64,000 nucleotides of DNA. Source: CALGTL01 sp963579135. GTDB lineage: Bacteria > Chloroflexota > Dehalococcoidia > Lucifugimonadales > Australimonadaceae. A program made the translations under genes and the position numbers. The DNA is taken from contig CAUZFB010000008.1 of NCBI GenBank assembly GCA_963579135.1, forward strand, positions 4,323 through 68,322, given 5' to 3'. This document shows, in pieces, positions 16,771 through 25,166 of this stretch; the stretch's first letter is position 1, and each line of letters opens with the position of its first letter. The notes beneath the pieces are model-generated. The model had not been told where the DNA came from. It saw nothing but the letters and a program-made list of their open reading frames with translations, and did no database searches.

Positions 16771-17718
16771 ATGGCAGACCAAGTGTCGCTCGACTCCTCA
16801 TCAGGCCAAAACTTCTGGCACATGGAATACATGGAGCCCGGACTCATCCAGGGCTCCCAGATTACGAGTGTGATCTTCGACGGCCGATCGGCCTACCAGG
16901 CCACACAGATCATAGACACGCAGCCCTTCGGCCGCACCCTTGTGCTGGACGGCAAAGTACAGTCCTCTGAGATCGACGAGTGGGTGTACCACGAAGCGCT
17001 GGTTCAACCCGCAATGATGGCCCACGCCGCGCCCAAGAGGGTGTTCATCGCTGGTGGTGGCGAGGGTGCGACCGCACGGGAAGTGCTGCGCCACACAGAT
17101 GTGACCGAGTGCGTGATGGTAGACCTCGACGAAGAAGTCGTCGAGCTGTGCAAGCAGCACCTGCCCAACCATCACCAAGGGGCTTTCGACGACCCACGGC
17201 TAACGGTGCTGTTCGCGGATGCGATCGCGTACCTGCGAGACAACGCCGAGCCGTTCGACGTGCTAATCATCGATGTGCCCGACCCTCTTGAGGGCGGGCC
17301 TGCCTATCTGCTCTACACCCAGGAGTTCTATGCCCTGGCAGCATCGCGGCTGGCACCAGGCGGGATCGTCGTGACGCAATCCGGGCCGTGCGGTCCGACC
17401 AACGTTACCGAGGTGTTCTCCGCCATCAACAAGACGATGGGCACGGTGTTGGGCAACACTTCTCCCTATCGGGTCTACATCCCGAGCTTCGGCACCATGT
17501 GGGGGTTCATCGCAGCGGGCTTGCCCAATTCGCCGTCGGTTGCCGCATCCACGGCCACACAGGTTGATGAGCGCGTGGCGACTCGGCTGAGCGCGTCGCT
17601 GAAATATTACGACGGAGTGGCGCACCAGGGCATGGTGAGCCTGCCCAAGTACCTGCGCACGGCCCTTGACAGGGAACTCCGTATCATCACTGACGCGGCC
17701 CCTCTCTACTCCATTTAA
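16771..17718 (+). CDS. speE: Polyamine aminopropyltransferase (spermidine synthase family)
   Basis: Transfers the aminopropyl group from decarboxylated SAM to an amine acceptor; 315 residues with an N-terminal beta domain and Rossmann-like catalytic domain. The SAM site is AGGGEGATAREVLRH (about 92-106), and the acceptor region is IIDVPDPLEGGPAYLLYTQ. GGGEGAT and DP...PA.LYT are found in thermospermine and aminopropylagmatine synthases, whereas typical spermidine synthases have GGGDGG, so the acceptor may not be putrescine. Fourteen bases after speD and clearly cotranscribed. Confidence 0.9.
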   Translation: MADQVSLDSSSGQNFWHMEYMEPGLIQGSQITSVIFDGRSAYQATQIIDTQPFGRTLVLDGKVQSSEIDEWVYHEALVQPAMMAHAAPKRVFIAGGGEGATAREVLRHTDVTECVMVDLDEEVVELCKQHLPNHHQGAFDDPRLTVLFADAIAYLRDNAEPFDVLIIDVPDPLEGGPAYLLYTQEFYALAASRLAPGGIVVTQSGPCGPTNVTEVFSAINKTMGTVLGNTSPYRVYIPSFGTMWGFIAAGLPNSPSVAASTATQVDERVATRLSASLKYYDGVAHQGMVSLPKYLRTALDRELRIITDAAPLYSI

Positions 17719-17858
17719 TCTCACAGAATGCTCGCGTGATGCGCGGGTGACGCCTCATCGCTTGGATAGCTTACGTACGTCTGTGCGATTGAGCATGAAG
17801 CGTTAGCGGTCTATATTCAGGAGAACGCATTTTGGCGCCTTCGGGCGAAGGGTTGAAT

Positions 17859-18836
17859 ATGAACTGGGTAGATATCGTCATCGCGATACTGGTGCTCGGC
17901 CTCAGTCTCTTGGGCTGGCGCAAGGGTGTGGTCAAGTTGATCTTCACCCTCGTTGGAGGGGTCGTTGGGATGGTACTGGCGGGCCAGTTGTGGGAGCAGG
18001 TAGCTGGTGCGCTCCCGATAAACAACGAGAGCGTCGCAAACATAGCGGCCTTCGTAACAATCCTGGCTGCCGTCATGGTCCTGTCGTGGATCGCGGCCCG
18101 CATCTTGATGACGGTGCTCAACGTCTTGCTCCTCAGATGGGTCGACGGTGCCGCCGGCGCAGCCATAGGTTTGGTGCTGGGAGGGATGGCCGCAACAGCG
18201 GTGGTCTCCGCGGCGGGGATCGTACCGTCGGACACCCTACGCGATGCGGTGAACGCGTCCACGCTCGCCGAGCCGCTCATCCAAAACATGGACATCGTGT
18301 ATTCGTTGTTGCCCTCGGAGTTCGACAGCGTGAAGAACCTAGTCCGCCAGGGTAAAGAACTGCTGGACCAGAGCGCGGCTCTGCTGGAGGCCAGCGCCAA
18401 GGTCCAGGAACTCCTTACGCAAGGCACAGACCTGCTAGAGGCGGCGAGTGGACTTGAAGACCTGATCTCGCAGGCACAATCTCTCACCGGCCCAAACGCT
18501 GACCGCTTAGTGGTTGGATTCACAGGGTTTGCCGGATTCGGCGGCGCTCCGTTGCTGGCGGTCTTCGAGGACCCCTCTGGGAGCGTGCTCGGGCCGGTGA
18601 GCACTTCCGTGCTCACCTCCGGAGTCGCGGTGCTCGCAGTCGATGGCTTGACCGACAGCGTCGCGTACGCCATGACCTACTACGTAGACGGCAACCGCAG
18701 CGGCACGTGCAACGAAACTGCTGATGATGTAAAGGGCGCAATCTCCATCACAGCCGACGCAACGGAGGCGGGTATGACCTACGACGGCAATGACGGGTCA
18801 GGCCGCGATCTCTGCGCCAGCTTCTTGAAGGTCTAG
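17859..18836 (+). CDS. CvpA-family membrane protein with extra C-terminal domain
   Basis: A 325-residue protein. Residues 1-130 hold four hydrophobic segments with the CvpA pattern (MNWVDIVIAILVLGLSLLGW at the start). Residues 150-215 are a helical, Glu/Leu/Gln-rich region likely to be coiled coil. The last 110 residues form a Gly/Ser/Thr-rich domain with two cysteines near the end (SGTCNET and DLCASF) that may form a disulfide outside the membrane. Typical CvpA ends after the membrane part. The ATG at 17859 follows GAAGGG with seven-base spacing and is preferred over an upstream TTG. Confidence 0.75.
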   Translation: MNWVDIVIAILVLGLSLLGWRKGVVKLIFTLVGGVVGMVLAGQLWEQVAGALPINNESVANIAAFVTILAAVMVLSWIAARILMTVLNVLLLRWVDGAAGAAIGLVLGGMAATAVVSAAGIVPSDTLRDAVNASTLAEPLIQNMDIVYSLLPSEFDSVKNLVRQGKELLDQSAALLEASAKVQELLTQGTDLLEAASGLEDLISQAQSLTGPNADRLVVGFTGFAGFGGAPLLAVFEDPSGSVLGPVSTSVLTSGVAVLAVDGLTDSVAYAMTYYVDGNRSGTCNETADDVKGAISITADATEAGMTYDGNDGSGRDLCASFLKV

Positions 18837-18909
18837 TCCGCTACACAGCCTAGACGCGCGCTAGGCGATGATCGCCCCCAGGCAACTCCCCCGGTTGGTT
18901 GCAGCGAAC

Positions 18910-18963
18910 GCGTTCCGTATCTACTATTCGTAGCGAGGCGTTGCCTCCAGTGGTACGGAACGC
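18910..18963 (+). other. Three-way-junction fold upstream of the HNH gene
   Basis: A perfect 10-bp closing stem, GCGTTCCGTA (18910-18919) with TACGGAACGC (18954-18963), encloses two small perfect hairpins: CTAC-TATTC-GTAG (18921-18933) and GAGGC-GTT-GCCTC (18935-18947). Together they make a compact three-way junction ending 16 bases before the likely HNH start codon. It may be a leader RNA, an autoregulatory site or a DNA target; no known riboswitch class was recognised. Confidence 0.6.
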
Positions 18964-18979
18964 AGACCGGGGGTGAGCG

Positions 18980-19510
18980 CTGAACGAAGCCGTCCTTGTT
19001 CTCAATCATAACTACGAACCTCTGAACGTTTGTGGCGTTCGGCGGGCTGTGGTTCTGCTGCTTCGAGAGAAAGCCCAGCCTCTCGACGCCAGCAACAGGG
19101 TAATCCACGCTGCGAACGATGATTTCCCCGTGCCATCAGTGATCCGATTGCTGCACATGGTGAAGCGTCCGGTGTTCACCCGCCGCCTATCGAGACGCGA
19201 GATTTTCTGGCGTGACGGGTTCCGGTGTCAGTACTGCGGGAAGCAGGTGCGAGAGCTAACGTTGGACCACGTTAAGCCACGGGTGAGGAATGGCCCACAT
19301 ACGTGGGAGAACGTGGTGACGGCTTGCGAGGCTTGCAATCATCGCAAGGCTGGCAGGTCGCCCCGAGAGGCGGGCATGCGGCTGCTGAAAGAGCCTGCAC
19401 CGCCGAAGGCCAATCCCTACTACCACCTGATGCACCGTCAGCTCCCTGACGAGTGGAACATCTACCTACCTTGGAAGCAGCCCGATCGGAACGCATTGGC
19501 CCTGGCCTAA
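18980..19510 (+). CDS. HNH endonuclease family protein with likely CTG start
   Basis: A 176-residue protein with a C-terminal HNH domain (CQYCGKQVRELTLDHVKPRV then NVVTACEACNHRKAGRSP), a ββα-metal nuclease fold with a zinc-binding CxxC pair on each side. The conserved N-terminus of this family (VLVLNHNYEPLNVCGVRRAV) is encoded upstream of the first conventional start, GTG 19049. An in-frame TGA at 18974-18976 leaves CTG 18980 as the only near-cognate start before the conserved region, with GGGGGTGAG just upstream. Family members occur widely in Cyanobacteria, Actinobacteria and Chloroflexota; role unknown. Confidence 0.85.
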   Translation: MNEAVLVLNHNYEPLNVCGVRRAVVLLLREKAQPLDASNRVIHAANDDFPVPSVIRLLHMVKRPVFTRRLSRREIFWRDGFRCQYCGKQVRELTLDHVKPRVRNGPHTWENVVTACEACNHRKAGRSPREAGMRLLKEPAPPKANPYYHLMHRQLPDEWNIYLPWKQPDRNALALA

Positions 19511-19767
19511 GCCAGGGATCGGCGAGCGTCCAGGGCGTTGATCACGCTGAGGCCATTGCCCTCCTTCGTCGGTTCGCCCCTCCTGTGGTAGGCGCTGGAT
19601 CTCGCTGATTAGGAACTCCACGGCGCGAACGAAGTCGTTCTCACTGCGGCGGTCAGGTATCACCGGTACAGGTTCTTTGACCGCGTGACCTAAGACAACC
19701 CGTGCGGGGGATTTGGCGTGTTCACTCGTTCGCCGATGTGAGAGAAAAGCTTGTTGGTGGCGCGTTA
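19511..19767 (-). other. Short coding-like remnant between HNH gene and ricT remnant
   Basis: The minus strand from about 19735 to 19590 reads as plausible protein (for example VKEPVPVIPDRRSENDFVRA then EFLISEIQRL) but has no ribosome binding site and runs on into sequence antisense to the HNH gene. Not recognised. It may be the end of another gene lost in the same deletion that damaged ricT. Confidence 0.3.
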
Positions 19768-20229
19768 CTACTCACACTCGAACCAGAGGCAGCACTTGAG
19801 GCGTCCGCACATGCCCTCCAGGCCTTCAGCGTTGATGGCGAGCGCTTGTTCCTTGGTCATGCGTACCGTCACCGACTCGAACTTGTCGAGCCACGACGAG
19901 CAGCACGTAACGTTTCCGCAGCGGCCCAACGCACCGATGTTCTTCGCCTCATCGCGAGGGCCAACGGAGCGCAACTCCATCTTGCTCCCAAGGCTTCTGC
20001 CTCTTTGACCTTGAGCTAGTCGCGAAGAGCTAAGTCATCGTCGGTCGCGGTGCACCAAAGCGTCAGGCGCAACGGCCACGTTACCCACGTCAGAACCGCT
20101 GGTGGTATCAACCACCACTTTGTCACCAATGGCAATCTCAAGCTGGTCCGGATCGTAAACGCTAACGGCCTGGGCAGTCTTGAACCCCACACCCATCACG
20201 CGAGAAGCGTGTTCTGCTGTCATCTGCAT
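19768..20229 (-). pseudogene. ricT: RicT/PSP1-domain protein, internally deleted
   Basis: Two pieces of one gene remain in order. The N-terminal piece (20229-20045) reads GVGFKTAQAVSVYDPDQLE and GDKVVVDTTSGSDVGNVAVAP, the start of the PSP1 domain. It hits a stop at 20035. The C-terminal piece (about 20016-19768) reads SLGSKMELRSVGPRDEAKN and the cysteine-rich GRCGNVTCC...GMCGRLKCC. The roughly 85 residues between are missing, the frame differs, and the tail stops directly after CLWFECE where intact proteins continue. The place next to holB is the usual one for ricT. Probably no functional product. Confidence 0.75.
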
Positions 20230-20324
20230 TCCACGGCGAATCTACCCGCAGACCACTATGGCATGTCGATGTGAAGAATCTGTGACCTCAAGGAAAAGAT
20301 CGAGGGAAAGCTCCCTGAACGCCG

Positions 20325-21347
20325 TCAGGAAAGACGCACGGGAGGCGATTCAAGCATCATGACGTCAAGCGCGAGGCGAGGGTTTGCATTGCGATCCAGC
20401 ACCTCGATGGACTCAGTGACGAGGTGTAACCAACGCACGGTGTCAGCAGGCGTAAGCGCGGCCGCGTGGCGCTGGATGGTCTCCCGCCAGCTCACGTTGA
20501 CCACCGCCTCGCTTTGCCCCTGCTGCACCAGCAACACATCGCGGAGCCACCGCAGCCATAGGTAGAGTTCCTCACGACCGGCGGCGCGGTCGCGCTGGAA
20601 ACGCCGGGCCAGTTGCTCCGCGTAGCGGAATCGGTCCTCGAGTCCCTCTTCGACGACCTCGGCTATACGCTCAAGGCTAAGGTGAACGCCAGCGAGCACC
20701 GCAGGGTCGTGGGCCGCCTCTATCGCCCAGCCCAGGCAGCCTCGGGAAAGCCGCGCGACAACGTCGGCCTGTTCTGCGCCCATGCCATGCTCTGCGGTGA
20801 GGATTTGAGCGACCCGGGCCGTAGGCAGCGGGTGCAATTCGACGTGCTGGCACCGCGACCTGACGGTGGGAAGAACGCTGTCTTCGCTGGCAGCGAGCAG
20901 CAGGAGTTGCACGTTGGGAGGCGGCTCTTCCAGCACCTTGAGGAGCGCGTTCGCCGCGTCGTTGGTCATCGCATCTGCCCCATCGAAAACGAAAACGCGC
21001 GTACGACCCTCGTAGGGGCGCAGATGGGCGGAGGCTATCAACTCACGGATCGTGTCGATGCCGATGGCTGTCTTCGGGCCTTCGGCGGCCTCGGGGTCAA
21101 CGCGGATCACGCGGACGTCTGCATGAATCCCCGCAGCGATCCGGGTGCACGCCTCGCACTCACTGCAGGGAACATCGTCGTCGCTCAGGCAGTTGACCGC
21201 CTGCGCGATCTGCACGGCTAATCTGAACTTGCCCACATGGGCGGGCCCTGTGATGAGCTGAGCGTGGTGCAGCCGATCGTCGCGCAGAGCCGATTCCAAG
21301 GCTTGCACCGCTGCATCGTGGCCCTGCAGGCGTAACACGCTAGACAA
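20325..21347 (-). CDS. holB: DNA polymerase III subunit delta'
   Basis: Clamp-loader subunit of 340 residues. Seen: AAA+ fold, zinc module CSECEACTRI (about 61-70), LLKVLEEPPPNVQ and sensor-1/SRC region RSRCQHVE. The P-loop reads GPAHVGKF, lacking the Ser/Thr that binds magnesium, which agrees with delta' being ATP-independent. TTG start overlapping the end of lysA by eight bases; a GTG three codons in is an alternative. Followed by the ricT remnant. Confidence 0.9.
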   Translation of the reverse strand: MSSVLRLQGHDAAVQALESALRDDRLHHAQLITGPAHVGKFRLAVQIAQAVNCLSDDDVPCSECEACTRIAAGIHADVRVIRVDPEAAEGPKTAIGIDTIRELIASAHLRPYEGRTRVFVFDGADAMTNDAANALLKVLEEPPPNVQLLLLAASEDSVLPTVRSRCQHVELHPLPTARVAQILTAEHGMGAEQADVVARLSRGCLGWAIEAAHDPAVLAGVHLSLERIAEVVEEGLEDRFRYAEQLARRFQRDRAAGREELYLWLRWLRDVLLVQQGQSEAVVNVSWRETIQRHAAALTPADTVRWLHLVTESIEVLDRNANPRLALDVMMLESPPVRLS

Positions 21348-22656
21348 CGTCCTGCGACATGAGGTCGGCGTAGGTCTCGCGACGGCGGATCAACGTGGCC
21401 TTGCCACCGGCGACCATGACGATGGCCGGGCGGCCGTTGGCGTTGTAGGTGCTGGCCATCGAGGGCGCGTAGGCCCCCGAAGCGGGTATGGCGATGATGT
21501 TGCCAGCCTCGACTGCAGCGATGTGAGCGTCCCAAACGAGGACGTCGCCCGACTCGCAGTACTTGCCGACGATCGTGACCATGACATCCGGCTCGACCGT
21601 CGCGCGGTCAGCGGTAACTGCGACGTACTCGGATCCGTAGAGCGCCGGGCGTATGTTGTCGCCCATGCCGCCGTCAACGGAAACGAAGGTCCGCACTCCG
21701 GGAACATGCTTGATGGCGCCTACGGTGTAGACGGCGACGCCTGCAGGCCCGGTAATGGAGCGGCCAGGCTCTATGATGAGCGTAGGTTCCGGCATGTTGT
21801 ACTGCGCGCAGCCGTCCTTAAGGGCTTTGACGATCACCTCGGCGTAGGCCGAGGGCAGAGGCGGCTCATCGGCTTCGGTGTACGCGATGGCGTAGCCGCC
21901 GCCAGGCGAGAACTCGTGCATGTCGAGGCCAAGCTTGCGCATCTCCGACGCGAAGGTGAGCACACGGCCGACGGCCTCCTCGTAGGGCTCAAGCTCGAAG
22001 ATGGGTGAGCCAAGGTGGAAGTGGATGCCCGTGAGGTCCAGGTGCTCTGCCGCGAGCGCCAGCTTGACCGCCTCTGCAGCCTGATTGGTCTCGATGGGGA
22101 AGCCGAACTTGGAGTCCAGCACTCCGGTTGTCGTGAGCAGGTGGGTGTGGGGATCGATGCTGGGCGAAACGCGCACGAGCACGGTCTGCTTACGGCCGGC
22201 CTCACCAGAGAGTTTGTTGAGCAGGTCTAACTCGTAGAAGCTGTCGACCACCACCTGTCCGATGCCCCAGTCCACCGCGTCGCGCAATTCTTGGGGTGTC
22301 TTGTTGTTGCCGTGGAAGTAGACGTCAGCCGCAGGCACACCCGCAGCCCGCAGAATCGCCAGCTCACCGCCGGAAACGATGTCGAAGCCGAGGCCCTCCG
22401 CCGACAGCATGCGCGCAAGGCCGACGTTGATGAACGCTTTGCTGGCGTAGAGCACCTTTGAGTTGGGGTGGCGCGACTGAAAAGCAGTCTTGAACGCCGC
22501 CGCCTGCGCCTTGAGCGTGGCTTCGTCGTAGACGTAGAGTGGTGTGCCGAACTCGGTGGCGAGGTCGACGAGGTCACACCCGCCGACGACCAGGTGGTCG
22601 CGGTCGTTGACCTCGGTTGATACGGGAAATACTTTGGCTTTCGGGACGGTGGTCAT
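21340..22656 (-). CDS. lysA: Diaminopimelate decarboxylase
   Basis: PLP enzyme of 438 residues making lysine from meso-diaminopimelate. PLP lysine in VLYASKAFIN (about residue 72), HFHLGSPI, the phosphate-binding EPGRSITGP and the C-terminal CESGDVL (catalytic Cys of the partner subunit) are all present. Translationally overlaps holB, so lysA-holB is one transcript. Confidence 0.95.
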   Translation of the reverse strand: MTTVPKAKVFPVSTEVNDRDHLVVGGCDLVDLATEFGTPLYVYDEATLKAQAAAFKTAFQSRHPNSKVLYASKAFINVGLARMLSAEGLGFDIVSGGELAILRAAGVPAADVYFHGNNKTPQELRDAVDWGIGQVVVDSFYELDLLNKLSGEAGRKQTVLVRVSPSIDPHTHLLTTTGVLDSKFGFPIETNQAAEAVKLALAAEHLDLTGIHFHLGSPIFELEPYEEAVGRVLTFASEMRKLGLDMHEFSPGGGYAIAYTEADEPPLPSAYAEVIVKALKDGCAQYNMPEPTLIIEPGRSITGPAGVAVYTVGAIKHVPGVRTFVSVDGGMGDNIRPALYGSEYVAVTADRATVEPDVMVTIVGKYCESGDVLVWDAHIAAVEAGNIIAIPASGAYAPSMASTYNANGRPAIVMVAGGKATLIRRRETYADLMSQDVV

Positions 22657-22751
22657 GCACGTGCTCCACAGATGATGTGTTGAGGATATCTCTCACAGTG
22701 CAGCCGCGCGAGGCTCCAGAAGACGCGCAGGAGCGACGCAGAGGAAGGCGT

Positions 22752-22994
22752 TTATACAACGAGCCTGCAGCGGTCTCCTTCTTTCCGCACCGCGCCGTCC
22801 TCGATCAGCTTCTTGATTCCCGTGCGCAGCTGCACCTCAGCGAGCTCCCAGTGCACCTCCGGCAAGCCGACGTAGATGGTCTCTGGAATCTCACGAACGG
22901 TGTCCGTTGCTTCGCCCAGCACGCGAAGCAACTCTTGCTCCCGCTGCTCGCGGTGACGGGCTCCATCGACCCGCAGGGCCGCGTGCAGGCCATC
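22752..22994 (-). pseudogene. C-terminal fragment of a metallo-beta-lactamase-fold hydrolase (LACTB2-like)
   Basis: The frame ending with TAA at 22752-22754 reads HREQREQELLRVLGEATDTV, then a stretch containing ETIYVGLPEVHWELAE and LRTGIKKLIEDGAVRKEG. This matches the small winged-helix domain that closes MBL-fold proteins of the LACTB2 type. The whole catalytic domain is missing; the sequence joins in a different frame to an unrelated gene start at about 22994. Confidence 0.6.
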
Positions 22995-23112
22995 GGAAGG
23001 GCGACGTCACCAATAGCGTGGGGAATTCGCCCTCGACGTCGGGCCGGTAGATGCGCAGGGCAATACGGACACCGTCGCGCACGGTTACGTAGATGTCCTT
23101 CTCATCATGCAT
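22995..23112 (-). pseudogene. N-terminal fragment of an S15/CocE-type hydrolase
   Basis: From ATG 23112 the frame reads HDEKDIYVTVRDGVRIALRI then YRPDVEGEFPTLLVTSPFR, the typical start of X-Pro dipeptidyl-peptidase/CocE-family hydrolases of 550-650 residues. Homology stops after about 39 residues, where the sequence switches to the MBL-fold fragment in another frame. The catalytic domain is absent. Confidence 0.6.
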
Positions 23113-23178
23113 AGGGAAATCGTCAGGTTGTGTCAGAGGGTCATTGTTACTGGGGCAGGGTGGCTTATAGCCGAGAGT

Positions 23179-24033
23179 TTACGCTGGCATTTCTATGACG
23201 AGCACACGGTCGCGCCTCGTGAGATCTTGGACGATGCGGATGTTGGCGCCAGGGACGGCCTCAGCCGCGAACGCGCTCGCTCTAGCAATCTGGCGTGGAT
23301 CCATCTCCATGAGCACCACGCCCAATGGGTTGAGGTATCGCGGAACGTCAACGAGAAACCTGCGGATGAGGTCGAGGCCGTCCTCGCCGCCATCGAGGGC
23401 TTCCCGTGGCTCGTACATGCGGATTTCAGGGTCCAACGTGGGAATCTCGCCCGATTCCACATAGGGAAGGTTGGAGGTGATCATGTCTACGGGCCCAGGC
23501 AAAGGCGTCAGGAGGTCGCCTTCGAGTACGTCGACTCGCTCAGCAAGCCCGAGACGTTCAGTGTTACGGCGAGCGAGATCGAGCGAGGCCGGATAGAGGT
23601 CGGTGGCATAGACGTGCGCGCTTGGGAGATTCGCCGCAATGGTGAGCCCTATCGCGCCGGTACCGCAACCGACGTCCGCGATAGTGATCGGTGCGGGGAG
23701 ATCGACGGCGACACGAAGGGCCTCCTCCACGAGCGCTTCGGTGTCCGGGCGTGGAATCAGCGCGCCAACACCCACAAGCAAGTCGATGTTGTAGAACTCG
23801 CGATGGCCGAGCAGATATGCGGTGGGCTCGTGGCGCAAGCGGCGTTGAATCAAGGCTTCGGCGCTCTCGGCTTCGACCTCAGACGGGGAATCATCCATGC
23901 GAGCGTACAGTTCGGCCCGATCAACTTCGAGGGTCGTCATCCAGACGAGGTCAGCCTCGATGCGAGCATCGCCGATGCCGCAGATCGCGAATCGACGCTC
24001 CGTCTTGCGCAGGAGATGGCTGAGCGACGTCAC
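23179..24033 (-). CDS. prmC: Peptide chain release factor N5-glutamine methyltransferase
   Basis: Methylates the Gln of the GGQ motif in release factors; 284 residues. SAM site ADVGCGTGAIGLTIA (about 120-134). The substrate-binding motif, usually NPPY, is NLPY here (SNLPYVESGE). GTG start three bases after the prfA stop, so the enzyme is made with its substrate. Confidence 0.92.
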   Translation of the reverse strand: MTSLSHLLRKTERRFAICGIGDARIEADLVWMTTLEVDRAELYARMDDSPSEVEAESAEALIQRRLRHEPTAYLLGHREFYNIDLLVGVGALIPRPDTEALVEEALRVAVDLPAPITIADVGCGTGAIGLTIAANLPSAHVYATDLYPASLDLARRNTERLGLAERVDVLEGDLLTPLPGPVDMITSNLPYVESGEIPTLDPEIRMYEPREALDGGEDGLDLIRRFLVDVPRYLNPLGVVLMEMDPRQIARASAFAAEAVPGANIRIVQDLTRRDRVLVIEMPA

Positions 24034-24036
24034 TCG

Positions 24037-25113
24037 CTACTCGCTATCGCCCTCTTGGAGGAACCGCGCTTGCTCGTCTTGCAGTAGCGCATCAACGATG
24101 TCATCGAGGCGTCCCTGCCCGGCGAGGATCTCCGGCAAGCCGTGAACGGTGAGGTTGACTCGGTGGTCGGTCAGCCGATCCTGGGGAAAGTTGTACGTGC
24201 GAATCTTCTCAGAACGTTCGCCTGTTCGCACTTGCAATTTGCGTGATACGGCAGCGGCTTCGGCCTGCTCTCGCATCTCCATCTCCAGCAGGCGAGACCG
24301 CAACACTGTCATCGCTTTGGTCTTGTTCTTGAACTGGGAGCGCTCGTCCTGACACACAGCCATAATCCCAGTGGGGATATGCACGATACGAACCGCGGTG
24401 GCAACCTTGTTGACGTTCTGTCCGCCTGCGCCGCCGGAGTGGAAGATGTCGATGCGCAGTTCGCTGGCAGGGACGTCGAAGTCCGATTCCTCAGCCTCTG
24501 GCAGAACCACGACTGTCGCCGTGGAGGTATGGATGCGTCCCTGCGTCTCGGTCACGGGCACGCGTTGCACCCGATGAACACCACCCTCGTGCTTCATAAG
24601 GCGGAACGCATCGGGGCCTACGACTTCGAAAAGGACCTCTTTGAAGCCGCCCTGCTCACTGCCGTTGGAGTCCATGACTTCGACCACTAGCCCGTGCCTC
24701 TGGGCGTAGCGGGCGTACATCCGATAAAGGTCTGCGGCGAATAGGCCCGCTTCATCGCCTCCCGTGCCTGCCCGGAGTTCGACGATCGCGTTCTTGTTGT
24801 CGTTCGGATCTTTGGGTAGCAGCGCCGAGTACAAATCGCCCTCAAGCTCAGTGATACGCGCCGTGAGGCCAGGGACCTCCTCCTTGGCCATGGACGCCAT
24901 CTCAGCGTCATTATCGTTGATGAGGGCACGAGTGTCAGCCAATTCCTGCTGCGCCGCTTTGAGCCGCTGGTACGTCTCCACGACGGGCTGCAGGTCAGCG
25001 CGCTCTTTGGCCAGTTTGCTCAGCCGCGCATGGTCACCGGCGACGTCAGGACTCGCGAGGAGTTGGTCGATCTCCACGAACCGAGCCGCTAGTTTTTCGA
25101 GCTTTTCCAGCAT
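24037..25113 (-). CDS. prfA: Peptide chain release factor 1
   Basis: Recognises UAA and UAG; 358 residues starting at the ATG giving MLEKLEKLAARFVEID. GAGGQNVNKVATAVR contains the catalytic GGQ, and RVPVTETQGRIHTS the stop-codon recognition region. The frame is open further upstream but that part is leader. Precedes prmC by three bases. Confidence 0.95.
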   Translation of the reverse strand: MLEKLEKLAARFVEIDQLLASPDVAGDHARLSKLAKERADLQPVVETYQRLKAAQQELADTRALINDNDAEMASMAKEEVPGLTARITELEGDLYSALLPKDPNDNKNAIVELRAGTGGDEAGLFAADLYRMYARYAQRHGLVVEVMDSNGSEQGGFKEVLFEVVGPDAFRLMKHEGGVHRVQRVPVTETQGRIHTSTATVVVLPEAEESDFDVPASELRIDIFHSGGAGGQNVNKVATAVRIVHIPTGIMAVCQDERSQFKNKTKAMTVLRSRLLEMEMREQAEAAAVSRKLQVRTGERSEKIRTYNFPQDRLTDHRVNLTVHGLPEILAGQGRLDDIVDALLQDEQARFLQEGDSE

Positions 25114-25137
25114 CTTCGTGTCCTGTCGATGGCCTAT

Positions 25138-25166
25138 CAAAACAAGGCCCCCGCATAGCGGAGGCC
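25138..25166 (-). terminator. Leader terminator/attenuator-like hairpin before prfA
   Basis: On the minus strand GGCCTCCGC-TAT-GCGGGGGCC (25166-25146, one mismatch) is followed by TTGTTTTG, the form of an intrinsic terminator. It lies between the predicted prfA promoter and the prfA start, and there is no minus-strand gene upstream to terminate, so it may act on the prfA leader itself. Confidence 0.6.

Noticed and set aside
20325..21347. holB considered defective because of its altered P-loop
   Set aside because: Delta' subunits commonly lack ATP binding; length and zinc module are normal.
23107..24087. 326-codon plus-strand open frame opposite prmC
   Set aside because: Antisense shadow; prmC is well supported on the minus strand.
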